In this document: piece after piece, positions 54,580-64,000 of the stretch
Numbering within the stretch: position 1 is the stretch's first letter
Layout: every line of letters starts with the position of its first letter
NCBI GenBank assembly: GCA_015039465.1
Contig: MU130477.1
Location: 729,833-793,832, forward strand
Source: Phlegmacium glaucopus
Taxonomy: Eukaryota > Basidiomycota > Agaricomycetes > Agaricales > Cortinariaceae
Length of the DNA stretch: 64,000 nt
Direction of reading: 5' to 3'
The notes under the pieces: model-generated
Seen by the model: only the letters and a program-made list of their open reading frames with translations
The model's database searches: none
Told to the model about the DNA's origin: nothing
Made by a program: the position numbers and the translations under genes

Positions 54580-57500
54580 ATGTCGAGCGAAAGACCATCT
54601 GGGGACAATCGCGTAGAAAAAGTTGCTCATTCTCTCAAAAGGCAGTTATCTTCTCTTTTTCATTTGAAGCGCCTACCTACACCATCATCGATCGAGGTGG
54701 GTTCAAGCTCTGGTAATAATCATATGGCGGTGGTGGATGCAGGAACAAGGTGGGTAACTAAATCCCGTTGGCTGATATTTACTTGATCCTCATACTTTCA
54801 AGTGTTTTTCGGCCCGAAATGGTCCCTGTGGTCGGCGTCGATCGCGCACCTGCCTCGGCAGTTGCGAGTACTGAAGCATACACAGTATCCTCTCCAATCT
54901 CTGTACCCGCATCCGGACCTGCTGTGCCCAGGCAACTTGGCTCCGCTAGTAGCCAAGGACCAGAAACTCCAGCCATGGTCAGCATCCATGTTGCGCTCAC
55001 GACTGTCGTCACTAATTATTACTCATTTAGCACATGTCTCCGACCACCCATAGTCCAATGTCTTTCTTGAAAGGTGCTCAGAATGTATACATGCCACAGG
55101 CAACGATTACCATGGCCAATAACGTAAGTGTCATTCTAGTAGCGTGAGTGCCAATCCGCGTGCTAACGGTTCTATCTTGTCAGGTCCAGAATATATTCAG
55201 CGCCGTTGGAAATGAACGAACGAAGCCTCAAATTTTAGTGAGTGTGTATGGTTTTACAGGACGATCTTCACCAAAACTTACTTCATAGACTGCGCTACGT
55301 GAGAATCTCTTGCCACGCGCCGAGTTTGCGGAATACGACGCAGCATCCCCTGCACCACGCAACGCATGTACGAAGAACACTCGCAAGGCAATCCTTGACG
55401 CGCTGCAAGTGTGGGCAAATGATAATACGACCACAAAGGTATACTGGCTCAATGGGATGGCTGGAACCGGCAAAACGACAATTGCTTACTCATTCAGTGA
55501 AATCCTTCGTGAAAAGGATTCCCTTGGTGGTACCTTCTTCTCCTCTCACCTCCGGGTTGATACTAGTGATGTTCGTTGCATCATCCCCACCATCGCCCTT
55601 CAGTTGGCCAAGTATCTTCCTTCCCTGTCACAACCTATCCTGGATGTGGTGGAAGCTGATCCTGACTGTTCATCTTGGAGGATTAGGAACCAGTTCCTGA
55701 ATTTCATTGTTAAACCACTCACTAATGCTTACAGGGATACCAGAGTAGTAGATGTCCCAGTCATTGTCCTTGATGCTCTGGATGAGTGCTCCAGCCAGTC
55801 CCTTGTGGCTGAGTTACTTTCTGTGATCTTAAAGCATAGTAAATCTCTTCCAGTCAAGTTCTTCATCACTAGTCGTCCAGAGATAGTGCTCAAGGAGACT
55901 TTTGATCATTCTTGGGATCATTCCAACTTCATCCTTCATGAGGTTGAAAAGGAGATTGTCAAGGCTGATATTGAGCTTTATATTAAAGCTTGCTTGCTTG
56001 ATGGCCAAGTAAAGTACAATAGGCTTAATTGGCCTCCTCAGGCTGAAGTTGAAAGCCTTGTCAATATGTCTGGTGCCTTGTTCATTTATGCAGCAACTGT
56101 CTGCAAATATATTGCTCAGAAGGGTAGTTATGGCATGCCTCAGCGTCTTTCAGATGTGGTCAATGTCAATATGGCATTGGAAGCAACATCTGATGTAACC
56201 CATCCACTGGATATTCTTTATGAAAGAATTTTGGATGCTGCCTATGCCTTTACAACTCAAAAGGAGAGGAAAAATATAGACATGGTTCTCACAGCTGTTG
56301 TATATGTCTATAATCCTCTTTCTATGACTGCCATCAGTACCTTGATGGAAATGCCCATAGAGCACACTCAGGCTGCCTTTTCCTCTCTTCATTCCTTGAT
56401 ATATATTCCATCTCAAGACCCTCATGTACCCATCTCAACATTCCATGCCTCCTTCTATAATTTCATCAGTAATCAGATGCTTTCCTCAAAGTACTATCTT
56501 GACCCTTGTGTTTCACATGAATCCCTAGCACTTCAGTGTCTATCATTAATGGATACAGAGTGGTCAGGTAAAAGGGATGTTTCTTACTTGGCAGAGAGGA
56601 AATGTGAAGGTATTTCCAAATCACTTGCATATGCATGTGATAGCTGGGCCTTTCACTTCACCTATGCCAACAATGCCAATGGATCTGATAAGTTGAAAGA
56701 TTTTTTTCAAACACATCTTCTGCGATGGATGGATTGTTTGAGTATTTTAGGAAAGTTGGGAACTGCAATGCATGCACTATATAAGATAGAAAATTGTGCA
56801 AATGTAAGTGATTGTGTTGTTGCAAATAAATTACACTTACAAAAGAAATTAGACCCAAAAGCAGTTGGCTATAACAGTGATTGATGCTAAATGGTTTTTG
56901 AAAGAGAATTTTGATTTCATTAAGAGAAACAGCCTTGAAGGATGTCCATCAGCATTAGCTTGGCTGCCAGAAAAATCAGATATCTGGAAAACATATGGAA
57001 GTAGAATGGACTGTCAATGGAAGCTCTGTGTGGGAAGGAGGAAGGCATGGAGCCTGTCTGAAGCAGTGTTGAGACATTCAAATAGTGTCAACTCTGGTGT
57101 CTTCTCTCCTGATGGTATGCATATTGTGTCTGCATCTAATGATGACACTGCTCAGATCTGGAATACAGCCACAGGAGAGTGTGAAGCAGAGCTCAAAGGA
57201 CATTCAGACTGGGTCAAATCTGCTGTCTTCTCACCTGATGGTATGCATATTGTGTCTGCATCTTATGATCACACCGCACGAATATGGAATACAACCACAG
57301 GAGAGTGTGAAGCAGAGCTCAAAGGACATTCAGACTGGGTCAGATCTGCTCTCTTCTCTTCTGATGGCAAGCATATTGTGTCTGCATCTTCTGATCACAC
57401 TGCACGAATCTGGAACACAGCCACAGGAAAGTGTGAGGCAAAGCTGAAAGGACATTCAGACTGTGTTAATTCTGCTGCCTTCTCCCCTGATGGTATGCAT

Positions 57501-59139
57501 ATTGTGTCTGCATCTTCTGATCACACTGCACGTATCTGGAATACAGCCACAGGAAAGTGTGAGGCAAAGCTGAAAGGACATTCAGACTATGTCAATTTTG
57601 CTGTCTTCTCCCCTGATGGTATGCATATTGTGTCTGCCTCTAATGATCATACTGCACATATCTGGAACTCAGCCACAGGAGAGTGTGAAGCAAAGCTGAA
57701 AGGACATGTAGGGTGGGTCAATTCTGCTGTCTTCTCTCCTGATGGTAAGCATATTGTGTCTGCATGTCATGATCACATTGCACGTATATGGAATACAGCC
57801 ACAGGAGAGTGTGAAGCAGCACTGAAAGGACATTCAGGACTGGTAAATTCTGCTGTCTTCTCTCCTGATGGTATGCATATTGTGTCTGCATCTTATGATC
57901 ACACTGCACGGATCTGGAATACAGCCACAGGAGAGTGTGAAGCAAAGCTGAAAGGACATGTAGGGTGGGTCAATTCTGCTGTCTTCTCTCCTGATGGTAA
58001 GCATATTGTGTCTGCATGTCATGATCACATTGCACGTATATGGAATACAGCCACAGGAGAGTGTGAAGCAGCACTGAAAGGACATTCAGACTGTGTCAAT
58101 TCTGCTGTCTTCTCTCCTGATGGTATGCATATTTTGTCTGCATCTGATGATCACTCTGCATGGATATGGAATTCAGCCACAGGAGAGTGTGAAGCAGAGC
58201 TCAAAGGACATTCAAATTGGGTCAATTCTGCTGTTTTCTCTCCTGATGGTATGCATATTGTGTCTGCATCTTCTGATCACACTGCACGGATCTGGAATAC
58301 AGCCACAGGAGAGTGTGAAGCAGAGCTGAAAGGACATTCAGGGTGGGTCAATTCTGCTGTCTTCTCTCCTGATGGTATGCATATTGTGTCTGCATCTTAT
58401 GATTGCACTGCATGGATCTGGAATACAGCCACAGGAGAGTGTGAAGCAGAACTGAAAGGACATTCAGGGCGGGTCGATTCTGCTGTCTTCTCTCCTGATG
58501 GTATGCATATTGTGTCTGCATCTTATGATCACACTGCACGTATCTGGAATACAGCCACAGGAGAGTGTGAAGCAGAGCTGAAAGGATATTCATCCTTCAA
58601 TTCTGCCATATTCTCTCCTGATGGTATGCATATTGTGTCTGTATGTTCTGATCACTCTGTATGGATCTGGAATGTAGCCACAAGAGCATGTGAAGTAGGA
58701 TATACCCCTGTTCCATCTTCATCTGATAACACTCAATTCAATGTTGTATCACCACTTCCTGATGGTGTTTTTACCTGGAGAGATTCTCATGGTGATATTT
58801 ATCTCTCATCCCAGCCATCTTTCCTTGCAATATCTGAAAACACTATATTCCATACCAAAAACCTTCAGAGAATTGTGATTCCACCTCCTTTCTGCAAACC
58901 ATCAATTATAAGTCGACATCTGTCTAAGATATGCCTTGGATATTCATCAGGAGAGGTTTTGGTTTTAGAGGTATGCATAATTCTTCTATTTTACTCAGCA
59001 TTTTTACTTCATTGCTCAATGTTTGTTCTCAAATATAGTTTCTGGATTAGCATTGTGAACTTATCAAGCCTAACTGATTGTTACCACAAGAACAATTATT
59101 TTCCAGAGTGATGCCAAATTTCTGAATTGGAACTGGTGA
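54580..59139 (+). CDS. NACHT-WD40 NLR protein
   Basis: Seven exons (54580-54749, 54803-54977, 55031-55123, 55184-55237, 55289-56803, 56865-58970, 59107-59139) give about 1381 residues in one frame; if the last intron is not used the frame ends at 59111. The N-terminus is Ser-rich and basic (HSLKRQLSSLFHLKR). Exon 3 encodes MSFLKGAQNVYMPQATITM (residues 125-143), similar to the exon 5 motif of the TPR-NLRs. The NACHT domain has P-loop GMAGTGKTT (220-228) and Walker B VIVLDALDEC, followed by LFIYAATVCKYI. Thirteen WD40 units of about 42 residues (near 736-1281) follow the pattern VNSAVFSPDGMHIVSAS.DHTARIWNTATGECEAELKGH. This matches the HET-E/HNWD class of fungal STAND proteins, which detect non-self ligands through the propeller. 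No frameshift was seen. Confidence 0.88.
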
Positions 59140-59925
59140 TCTGTCAAGGAATGCCTTACATCAGCTATGTTGCTTACTTGCCTTAGTCTACACATTTGCC
59201 ACTCCTCTTCTTTAGTTTACACAGATGTGATCTGCAGTTACACATGTTTGTCGTTTATGTTTAGCTTTTTCTATTGATAGTTACCATGGTCTCCATTACC
59301 TTGGGTACCATTCACATAAACAGAAATGTTTGCTTGTTTGGTTCCAACTTCCAGTTCTGGTTCCAGCAATTGGACTGTCAGTTTAGTTCTTTTTCTCAAA
59401 TTATTGAAACTTTACAACTCTGTTTCTGTCTGTAAAAATAAATAAACTTTCACCACTATGTAGCCCTATATGGACCTGTAGGATGGGTAAGCATTGTAAC
59501 TGCATAGGTTCTGACAAATTTGATAATGTGGATGTAACCTATTGCCTTTTCACATGGCTATTTTTAGCAGAGCAAGTTAAACTCCTGTATTTAGGAATTT
59601 TTTGAACTTAGGGGGATTTCCAATGTAACTCTCTCTTTACCACCACCAACAATTGCCAATTCAAAAATTTAATTGCAACTTGAAATTGAAGTCACTGTGG
59701 TAAACACAGTCATATCTTTCCAATGATTCTGGTCTACAACTCTCCTCTGCCAAGCAAACATTATTGAATGCAGCTTTGTGAATTGAGGAATTATTATTTA
59801 TCTGTCAAAGAAATGACAGTCTTAGATACCATGTACAAGTGTAACTAGTAAGTTCTACGATATACTAATGTGACTACTCACCAGAAGCCGTTGAGTGACA
59901 CTTGGTGACACTGGCCCACACAACA
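59140..59925. other. 3' flank of the NACHT-WD40 gene, non-coding
   Basis: AT-rich sequence without recognised coding regions. Confidence 0.4.
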
Positions 59926-60070
59926 ATACTAGTAGATTGCAATCCCTGGTGAACATACCAGCCAAATGTCACACCCACACTCACAACCTGCATTTTATAG
60001 AACACTACAAGGTGTCATCTCCCCTACCTATTCAAGTTTGCAAAACCACAGCCATAGCCTAAGCCAAGGT
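59926..60070 (+). pseudogene. Fragment of the Ser/Pro/Gln-rich gene
   Basis: The run GGTGAACATACCAG...CATTTTATAGAACA...GGTGTCATCTCCCCTACC is a decayed copy of nucleotides 30067-30190 of the gene at 29.9 kb (GEHTSPVPQPQSQPAFYATS region). A stop replaces the Tyr-Ala of AFYATS. The next block matches the sequence that lies further downstream of the parent gene, so a middle segment was lost. Confidence 0.7.
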
Positions 60071-60109
60071 GAGAAAGCAACACAAAAATAAAAAATTCAT
60101 GGTCTAAAA

Positions 60110-60780
60110 CAGAATGGATAACCAGTGATCACAATAGGGCAAGTCATAGCCTGTTCCCCATTGTTTATATATTGAACTAACATGACAAGATTATCACTCT
60201 TTCCTTCAGCATCAGCATCAGTTTGAGCAATCTTCCATGGCTTCAGGTTCATTTTAGTCAATGGACGAGGCATCCTAGATCGCTCGGAAGGGAGGAGATC
60301 AAACTGGGGCAGTCCTTCGTAATTCTCTTTGTCAAATTTAGCGCCATAAGTGAAGAAGTTGATGAATTCCGTTACTTTACCAGGCCAGTGTAAGCGAGGA
60401 GAGGTCTGTCCAAGCAGCGTTCGTTGAGGAAATTGAACTCCAGAACGAGATAGACTTGGGGCCAATGTAAAAGCGACCTGTTTACGTTGAAGCTTTTAAT
60501 GAGTTCCTCGAGAGTCGATACATCCTTCCGTCGACTCTGCCACGGTGAACCTTGTGGAATGGTCAACGGCAAGGTTCGATGATGAATGACAATGAGAAAT
60601 ATTGGAACCAACTAATTGTGCTTTTGGCACTATTAAGAGTTAAACCAGTCCAGAGAAAAGGAAAAGGAAACGCGTCTTTACTGATATGTCTGAAAATAAA
60701 AAATAGGAGAAAATTAGGCTTCGCATCTGCTGGCTAAGTTCGAGAGTCTCAATTCAAGAGAGAAGACCTACACTTCTACA
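60110..60780 (-). pseudogene. Unidentified conserved gene fragment, copy 2
   Basis: This is a homologue of the minus-strand fragment at 31.3-31.8 kb, with a longer C-terminal part (VTEFINFFTYGAKFDKENYEGLPQFDLLPSERS). Several frameshifts and stops are present. The protein family was not recognised. Its order relative to the Ser/Pro/Gln-rich fragment is the same as at 30-31.8 kb. Confidence 0.45.
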
Positions 60781-60929
60781 CTTTTTCAATTCAACACCTC
60801 CCTCATCCTTTATTCCGCCACAATTAGTACAACGCGTCGCTAACTTGCTTCGCGGGCGCTTGGTACGTGTTTTGACAAGGCCACGGCTGTCGGGGCCGCA
60901 ATGTGGTAGAAAATCAAAGACTACTAATT

Positions 60930-61720
60930 TGTCAGTACTGTGCCAATTGAAATGTACAGACTTACCGGGTACTGAGCACAAAGAATGACTTGGGTCCATG
61001 CCCATCGACGGGCAACAACATCCTGACTACAGATAAGTCCCAATGCGATATAGCGTTGGTGGACCGAGAGAGTATCGATCCGGTATATATTCCAGACTGA
61101 TTCCTGAAAGAGATCAGAGGTTAACTCGCAAGTACAGGGTGTCGTTGCCCCGTTGGAATCACGGGCAGTTAGTCGGAAAGTATTAATGAAATGGCGAATA
61201 GCGTCACCCACGTTGGGTTTGATGACCTTTTTGAAACGTTGAAGTTGCAAGTGCCGTACATATACCATGTCGAAATAAAGAGGTTGCGAGGAGCCAAAAT
61301 ACCGTCTAGATACTGTTCTCCACGCGGGAGAGGGTTCTGAATGGAGTACAAAACCAACTGGAAATTCAAGTCTGATCAGTGGTGGAAGTTGAGCAAGATT
61401 GTCGGGGTCAAAATTGGCGGGACGAGATAGAGGTAGAGTGGTCCAGATCAGTATTTCTTCCTCATGTAAAATGACTTTGTAGTGAGTATCGATTGATTGA
61501 CACATAACTCCACGACCTTTGACCTGAAAGATGGGAATATTTAGCGGTGAAATACACTAGAGCGTTCAGTCGATAGTCCCAGGACCAGACTTGCGAGAAG
61601 AGGAGGAGATGGCCAAAAAGTCGGGAATCTTGCCGTCCTCGATGACGTTGTAGCAGTCCCCGTACGTAGTTGGTTTTTATGTTAATGCGCATGCCCGTGG
61701 ATGAACAGGAGGCGGTAGGT
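60930..61720 (-). pseudogene. Fragment of a conserved fungal protein (F-box-associated type?), copy 2
   Basis: The minus strand has a 193-codon open segment (61505-60924) with ILHEEEILIWTTLPLSRPA, YFGSSQPLYFDM, DAIRHFINTFRLTARD and VWNIYRIDTL. It is preceded by a frame-shifted part matching 17.2-17.5 kb (GDCYNVIEDG, LNIPIFQVKGRG). A proper N-terminus is missing. The tentative family assignment is from memory only. Confidence 0.45.
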
Positions 61721-61789
61721 GTGGTGATGTGACCTCAAAATGAGATTATGTAGTAGAACGCCGTCCTGGTGCAATTCCGGCATGTTCCG

Positions 61790-62690
61790 GCTTGTTACAT
61801 TTTCACGACTCTCGTCCTCTCTGGCAGCTTATCACAAGATTCATCAGTAATTGGCCATGTCCTTTGGGAAAAAATTTAGTGGATCGTCTTTTGTTTTGTT
61901 CTCCTTCGTCTACAGGGATTGATCAAGTTTACTCAGATGAACGTGCTGGGCGACAAGCGGCACGCTTTTCCTCTCATCAACGACTTCCCGAGCTATCGCG
62001 CGAGTAGGAGCAGTCTTTGGTGAGTTCATCAGTGTGTGTCTGTAATGCTTCGTTGGACTGATGATTGGTGCATTTCTAGCAGGTACTCGAGAACTGGGGC
62101 TGCTGGCAAGAAGGTAGAAAATGTTATCTGTGTTTTCGACAGAAGAAGAGAGCTGGACGGCGTCGTCACCCGCGCGCCATATGATTCACGCATCCTCTTT
62201 GTTGGCAATCATAGGCTCGCTAGGTTGCCTGGTTGGTGTTGCAGGTGTGTTACGAGATGGGCCAGCAATTGGGGGCTGTGTGCGTCGTAGGAGATAATTC
62301 AAAAGATGGCTACCCATTGCTGTGATGATGGCTCGTATCAGGCTGGGCTGGAGAATGGGCAAGGATGTCTTTGAAGTTGGTAAGGCTCCGCTCTCCAGAA
62401 ATTGCATCAGGATTAAATGGACAAACACCAGTTGTTCCAAACCCAGCCTTAACTGCACCCAAGGAGAGGAGGAACGCACGCCCCAAGACCTCTGGAAAAT
62501 CACCTTTTCCGACACTGCGCCTTTCCAGGTCTTCCGATTTTGGATTTTTGGATTTCGCTTCCGAACACGTTCTTCATCTTCGCGAAGCAGACTACATCCA
62601 CCTGGGATGGGTGGGTACCCGGGGATAACAATGTTGTTAGTCCGGGAAACTCAAGTGAGTAACGGGAGATATGGCCATCCATTGGCAAGA
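61790..62690 (-). pseudogene. pogo transposase relic 3 (C-terminal part)
   Basis: The minus strand shows the C-terminal tail of the pogo transposase (GVCPFNPDAISGE, LPTSKTSLPILQPSLIRAIITAM, then LLRRTQPPIAGPS). The flanks match the other pogo relics (TTTACTCAGATGAACGTGCTGG near 61926 recurs at 18347). The catalytic and DNA-binding parts are missing. Like copy 2 it lies beside an F-box-associated-type fragment. Confidence 0.72.
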
Positions 62691-62769
62691 CGTACTTCCA
62701 TCCATTCTTTCATGAACGCGTCGGGAGAAAGTTGGAACTGACATTTTTTTCTTTCTTTCATTTTTCTGT

Positions 62770-64000
62770 TAGATTTACGAAATGTTGATCAAATGTCGTT
62801 TGAATTCCAGCTTGGAATACCTTTCAAACCGTATGAGCAATTGATGGGGGCACTGCCTATTGCTAGCATGGAACATATCCCAATAGCATATCGGGTTCGT
62901 CATTTCTCCCAAAATTCGTTTTTTTATGTTTGTCGGTCTCAATTCTCTTTTTTTGGTACGATTAGGATTTGATGTATGATCCTAATTCACCCATTCTCGA
63001 CTTTTATCCATTGGAGTTTTGAGTTGGATCTGAATGAGAAAAAGCGAGGTTGGGAGGCGATTGTGAAGATTCCATCTATTAAGATAGGCTGCTTAAAGCT
63101 ATCGCAGGTGTGTTGAATTTGTTTATTTTGTTTGTGTCATTTCTTACCAATTTTTTAAAGCGCATGAACATCGTCTCACACCAGAGGAGCAACATCGAAG
63201 CTCTTGGGGGAACGGGCACTAAATTCAGGTTCAACCCAGACGAGACGACACTTTATCCATCATCGATACCAGGATTCCCTCCCCTCCTTGTATAATGGAA
63301 GCATTCGATCTACCTCCTTTGGATGGACTACACCTCATTCCAGGCTCTGCGACGGAGTTGCTCTAGGCGTCGAAGCCATGGCAGGGTTCCCATCCCTCCA
63401 TACCCTCCTTCAACGTACACGGAACAGAAAGCCGTAACAATCATCCCTATCAAAAACACGTATGAAGGCAAGAAATCGCACGAGAGATGGTCAATGAAAG
63501 GACGTTTGTGGATAGGCCATTTTTTGCAGGAAGGGTTTGTGGTTGCTGTTTCGGATTCGATGTTCAAGTATGAGAAGTTCATGGTTACGCCTGGAAGTCC
63601 TGCGAAAGTGATTTCTACTTCTCATGGATCGAATCATTGGAAGTCGAAAGTTGAATGGATTCAGGGAAGGTATTCGACACAATGTGATGTTATTGCTGGT
63701 GATCTTGAGGTGGCACTGCATGTTCGGCCTTTGAAAGGTTAGTCATTCTTGTTTTGTTTTCCTGTCGTTCTGCTTTTTGGGGGCCTGAATGACTGACGAT
63801 TGTCTTTTTTTGTAGTAGGGTTTGAAACGCCTGAAATCCGGCGCGTTCGTGAAAGATTATGAAGGATCTGATAAAGAATGGCAACAAGCTGTGCAAATGT
63901 CTTTACCCCTCGGTTCTTAGAGAGAGGCGCCTAAGCTATCGGAAGAGAGGGCAGTAAAAAAAGATTCTTAGGAGAACGGCGTTGCTGTTCAAGTGCCTGT
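62770..64000 (+). pseudogene. XRN1-type 5'-3' exoribonuclease fragment
   Basis: Segments of the C-terminal part of the catalytic region of XRN1 follow each other in changing frames: PFKPYEQLMGALPIAS (62818-62865), LMYDPNSPILDFYPLEFELDLNEKK (62970-63045), EHRLTPEEQHRSSWG (63166-63210), FRFNPDETTLYPSSIPGF (63227-63280), FDLPPLDGLHLIPGS, NTYEGKKSHER, FLQEGFVVAVSDSMFKYEK (63520-63580), GSPAKVIS, and GAFVKDYEGSDKEWQQAVQMS after a 3' intron (63840-63900). Several frameshifts show it is not functional. The N-terminal nuclease core is absent, and the fragment may continue past the window. XRN1 degrades decapped mRNA in the cytoplasm; the working copy must lie elsewhere. Confidence 0.82.

Noticed and set aside
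57718..58593. Antisense repeats within the WD40 array
   Set aside because: They are shadows of the WD40 coding repeat; no independent support.
56865..59111. A stand-alone WD40 gene
   Set aside because: There is no ATG at its start; the frame follows a splice acceptor and joins in phase with the NACHT exon across a 61-nt GT-AG intron.

Overview
The window looks like a gene-poor, transposon-rich accessory region of a filamentous basidiomycete (Agaricomycetes). The evidence is: short GT-AG introns of about 45-60 nt inside most genes; a LINE with an RNase H domain; pogo, hAT and LTR relics; and fungal housekeeping genes (a dysferlin-domain peroxin, an LTO1-like protein, and broken copies of the mitochondrial Lon protease, XRN1 and a glyoxal-oxidase-type copper radical oxidase). 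There is no bacterial signature. No tRNA, rRNA or CRISPR was recognised.

The dominant theme is NLR-type (STAND) immune or allorecognition genes. Four paralogues (2.3-5.8, 19.9-23.5, 32.4-36.2 and 43.4-47.2 kb, all +) share one seven-exon-type plan: a basic N-terminal exon, an array of tiny linker exons, an exon with a GFFPNAQN...GGTF-like motif, a split NB-ARC domain, and 10-12 nearly identical 42-residue TPR units. A fifth NLR (54.6-59.1 kb, +) is built differently, with a NACHT domain and 13 near-identical 42-residue WD40 units, yet carries a comparable short motif (SFLKGAQNVYMPQATI) on its own small exon just before the NACHT domain. All five reading frames can be spliced without breaks, except that a one-base deletion truncates the last TPR of the first gene. 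A relic first exon of a further family member lies in antisense at 42.1-42.4 kb.

Layout: 0-0.3 kb Lon fragment (-); 0.5-2.0 pogo relic (-); NLR-1; 6.7-9.0 LINE relic interrupted by two hAT-type elements; 9.4-11.9 AT-rich non-coding; 12.0-14.7 Lon pseudogene (-); 15.0-15.7 eight-cysteine secreted protein (-); 17-19.7 conserved-gene and pogo relics (-); NLR-2; 25.3-27.9 a 2.6-kb hAT-like element holding a 153-bp near-perfect hairpin and a solo LTR; 29.9-31.0 Ser/Pro/Gln-rich gene (+); NLR-3; 36.5-37.1 solo LTR; 37.8-38.3 and 38.9-39.3 two MITEs; 39.4-41.6 peroxin gene (+); 41.6-43.0 duplicated block; NLR-4; 47.9-49.5 repeats; 49.7-50.8 second copy of the peroxin 3' block; 51.8-52.5 LTO1 gene (+); 53.0-53.8 glyoxal oxidase pseudogene (+); NACHT-WD40 gene; 59.9-62.7 duplicated fragments; 62.8-64.0 XRN1 relic (+).

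How it fits together (inference): the TPR-NLRs spread as units carrying a roughly 75-bp promoter/5' leader and often a neighbouring pogo relic, then diversified by loss and gain of linker exons and by expansion and homogenisation of TPR units. The WD40 gene shows the same repeat dynamics. This is the pattern known for the HET-E/HNWD-type fungal allorecognition genes, here in a mixed TPR plus WD40 cluster with a possible shared signalling motif. All names rest on reading the sequence by eye; no database search was possible.
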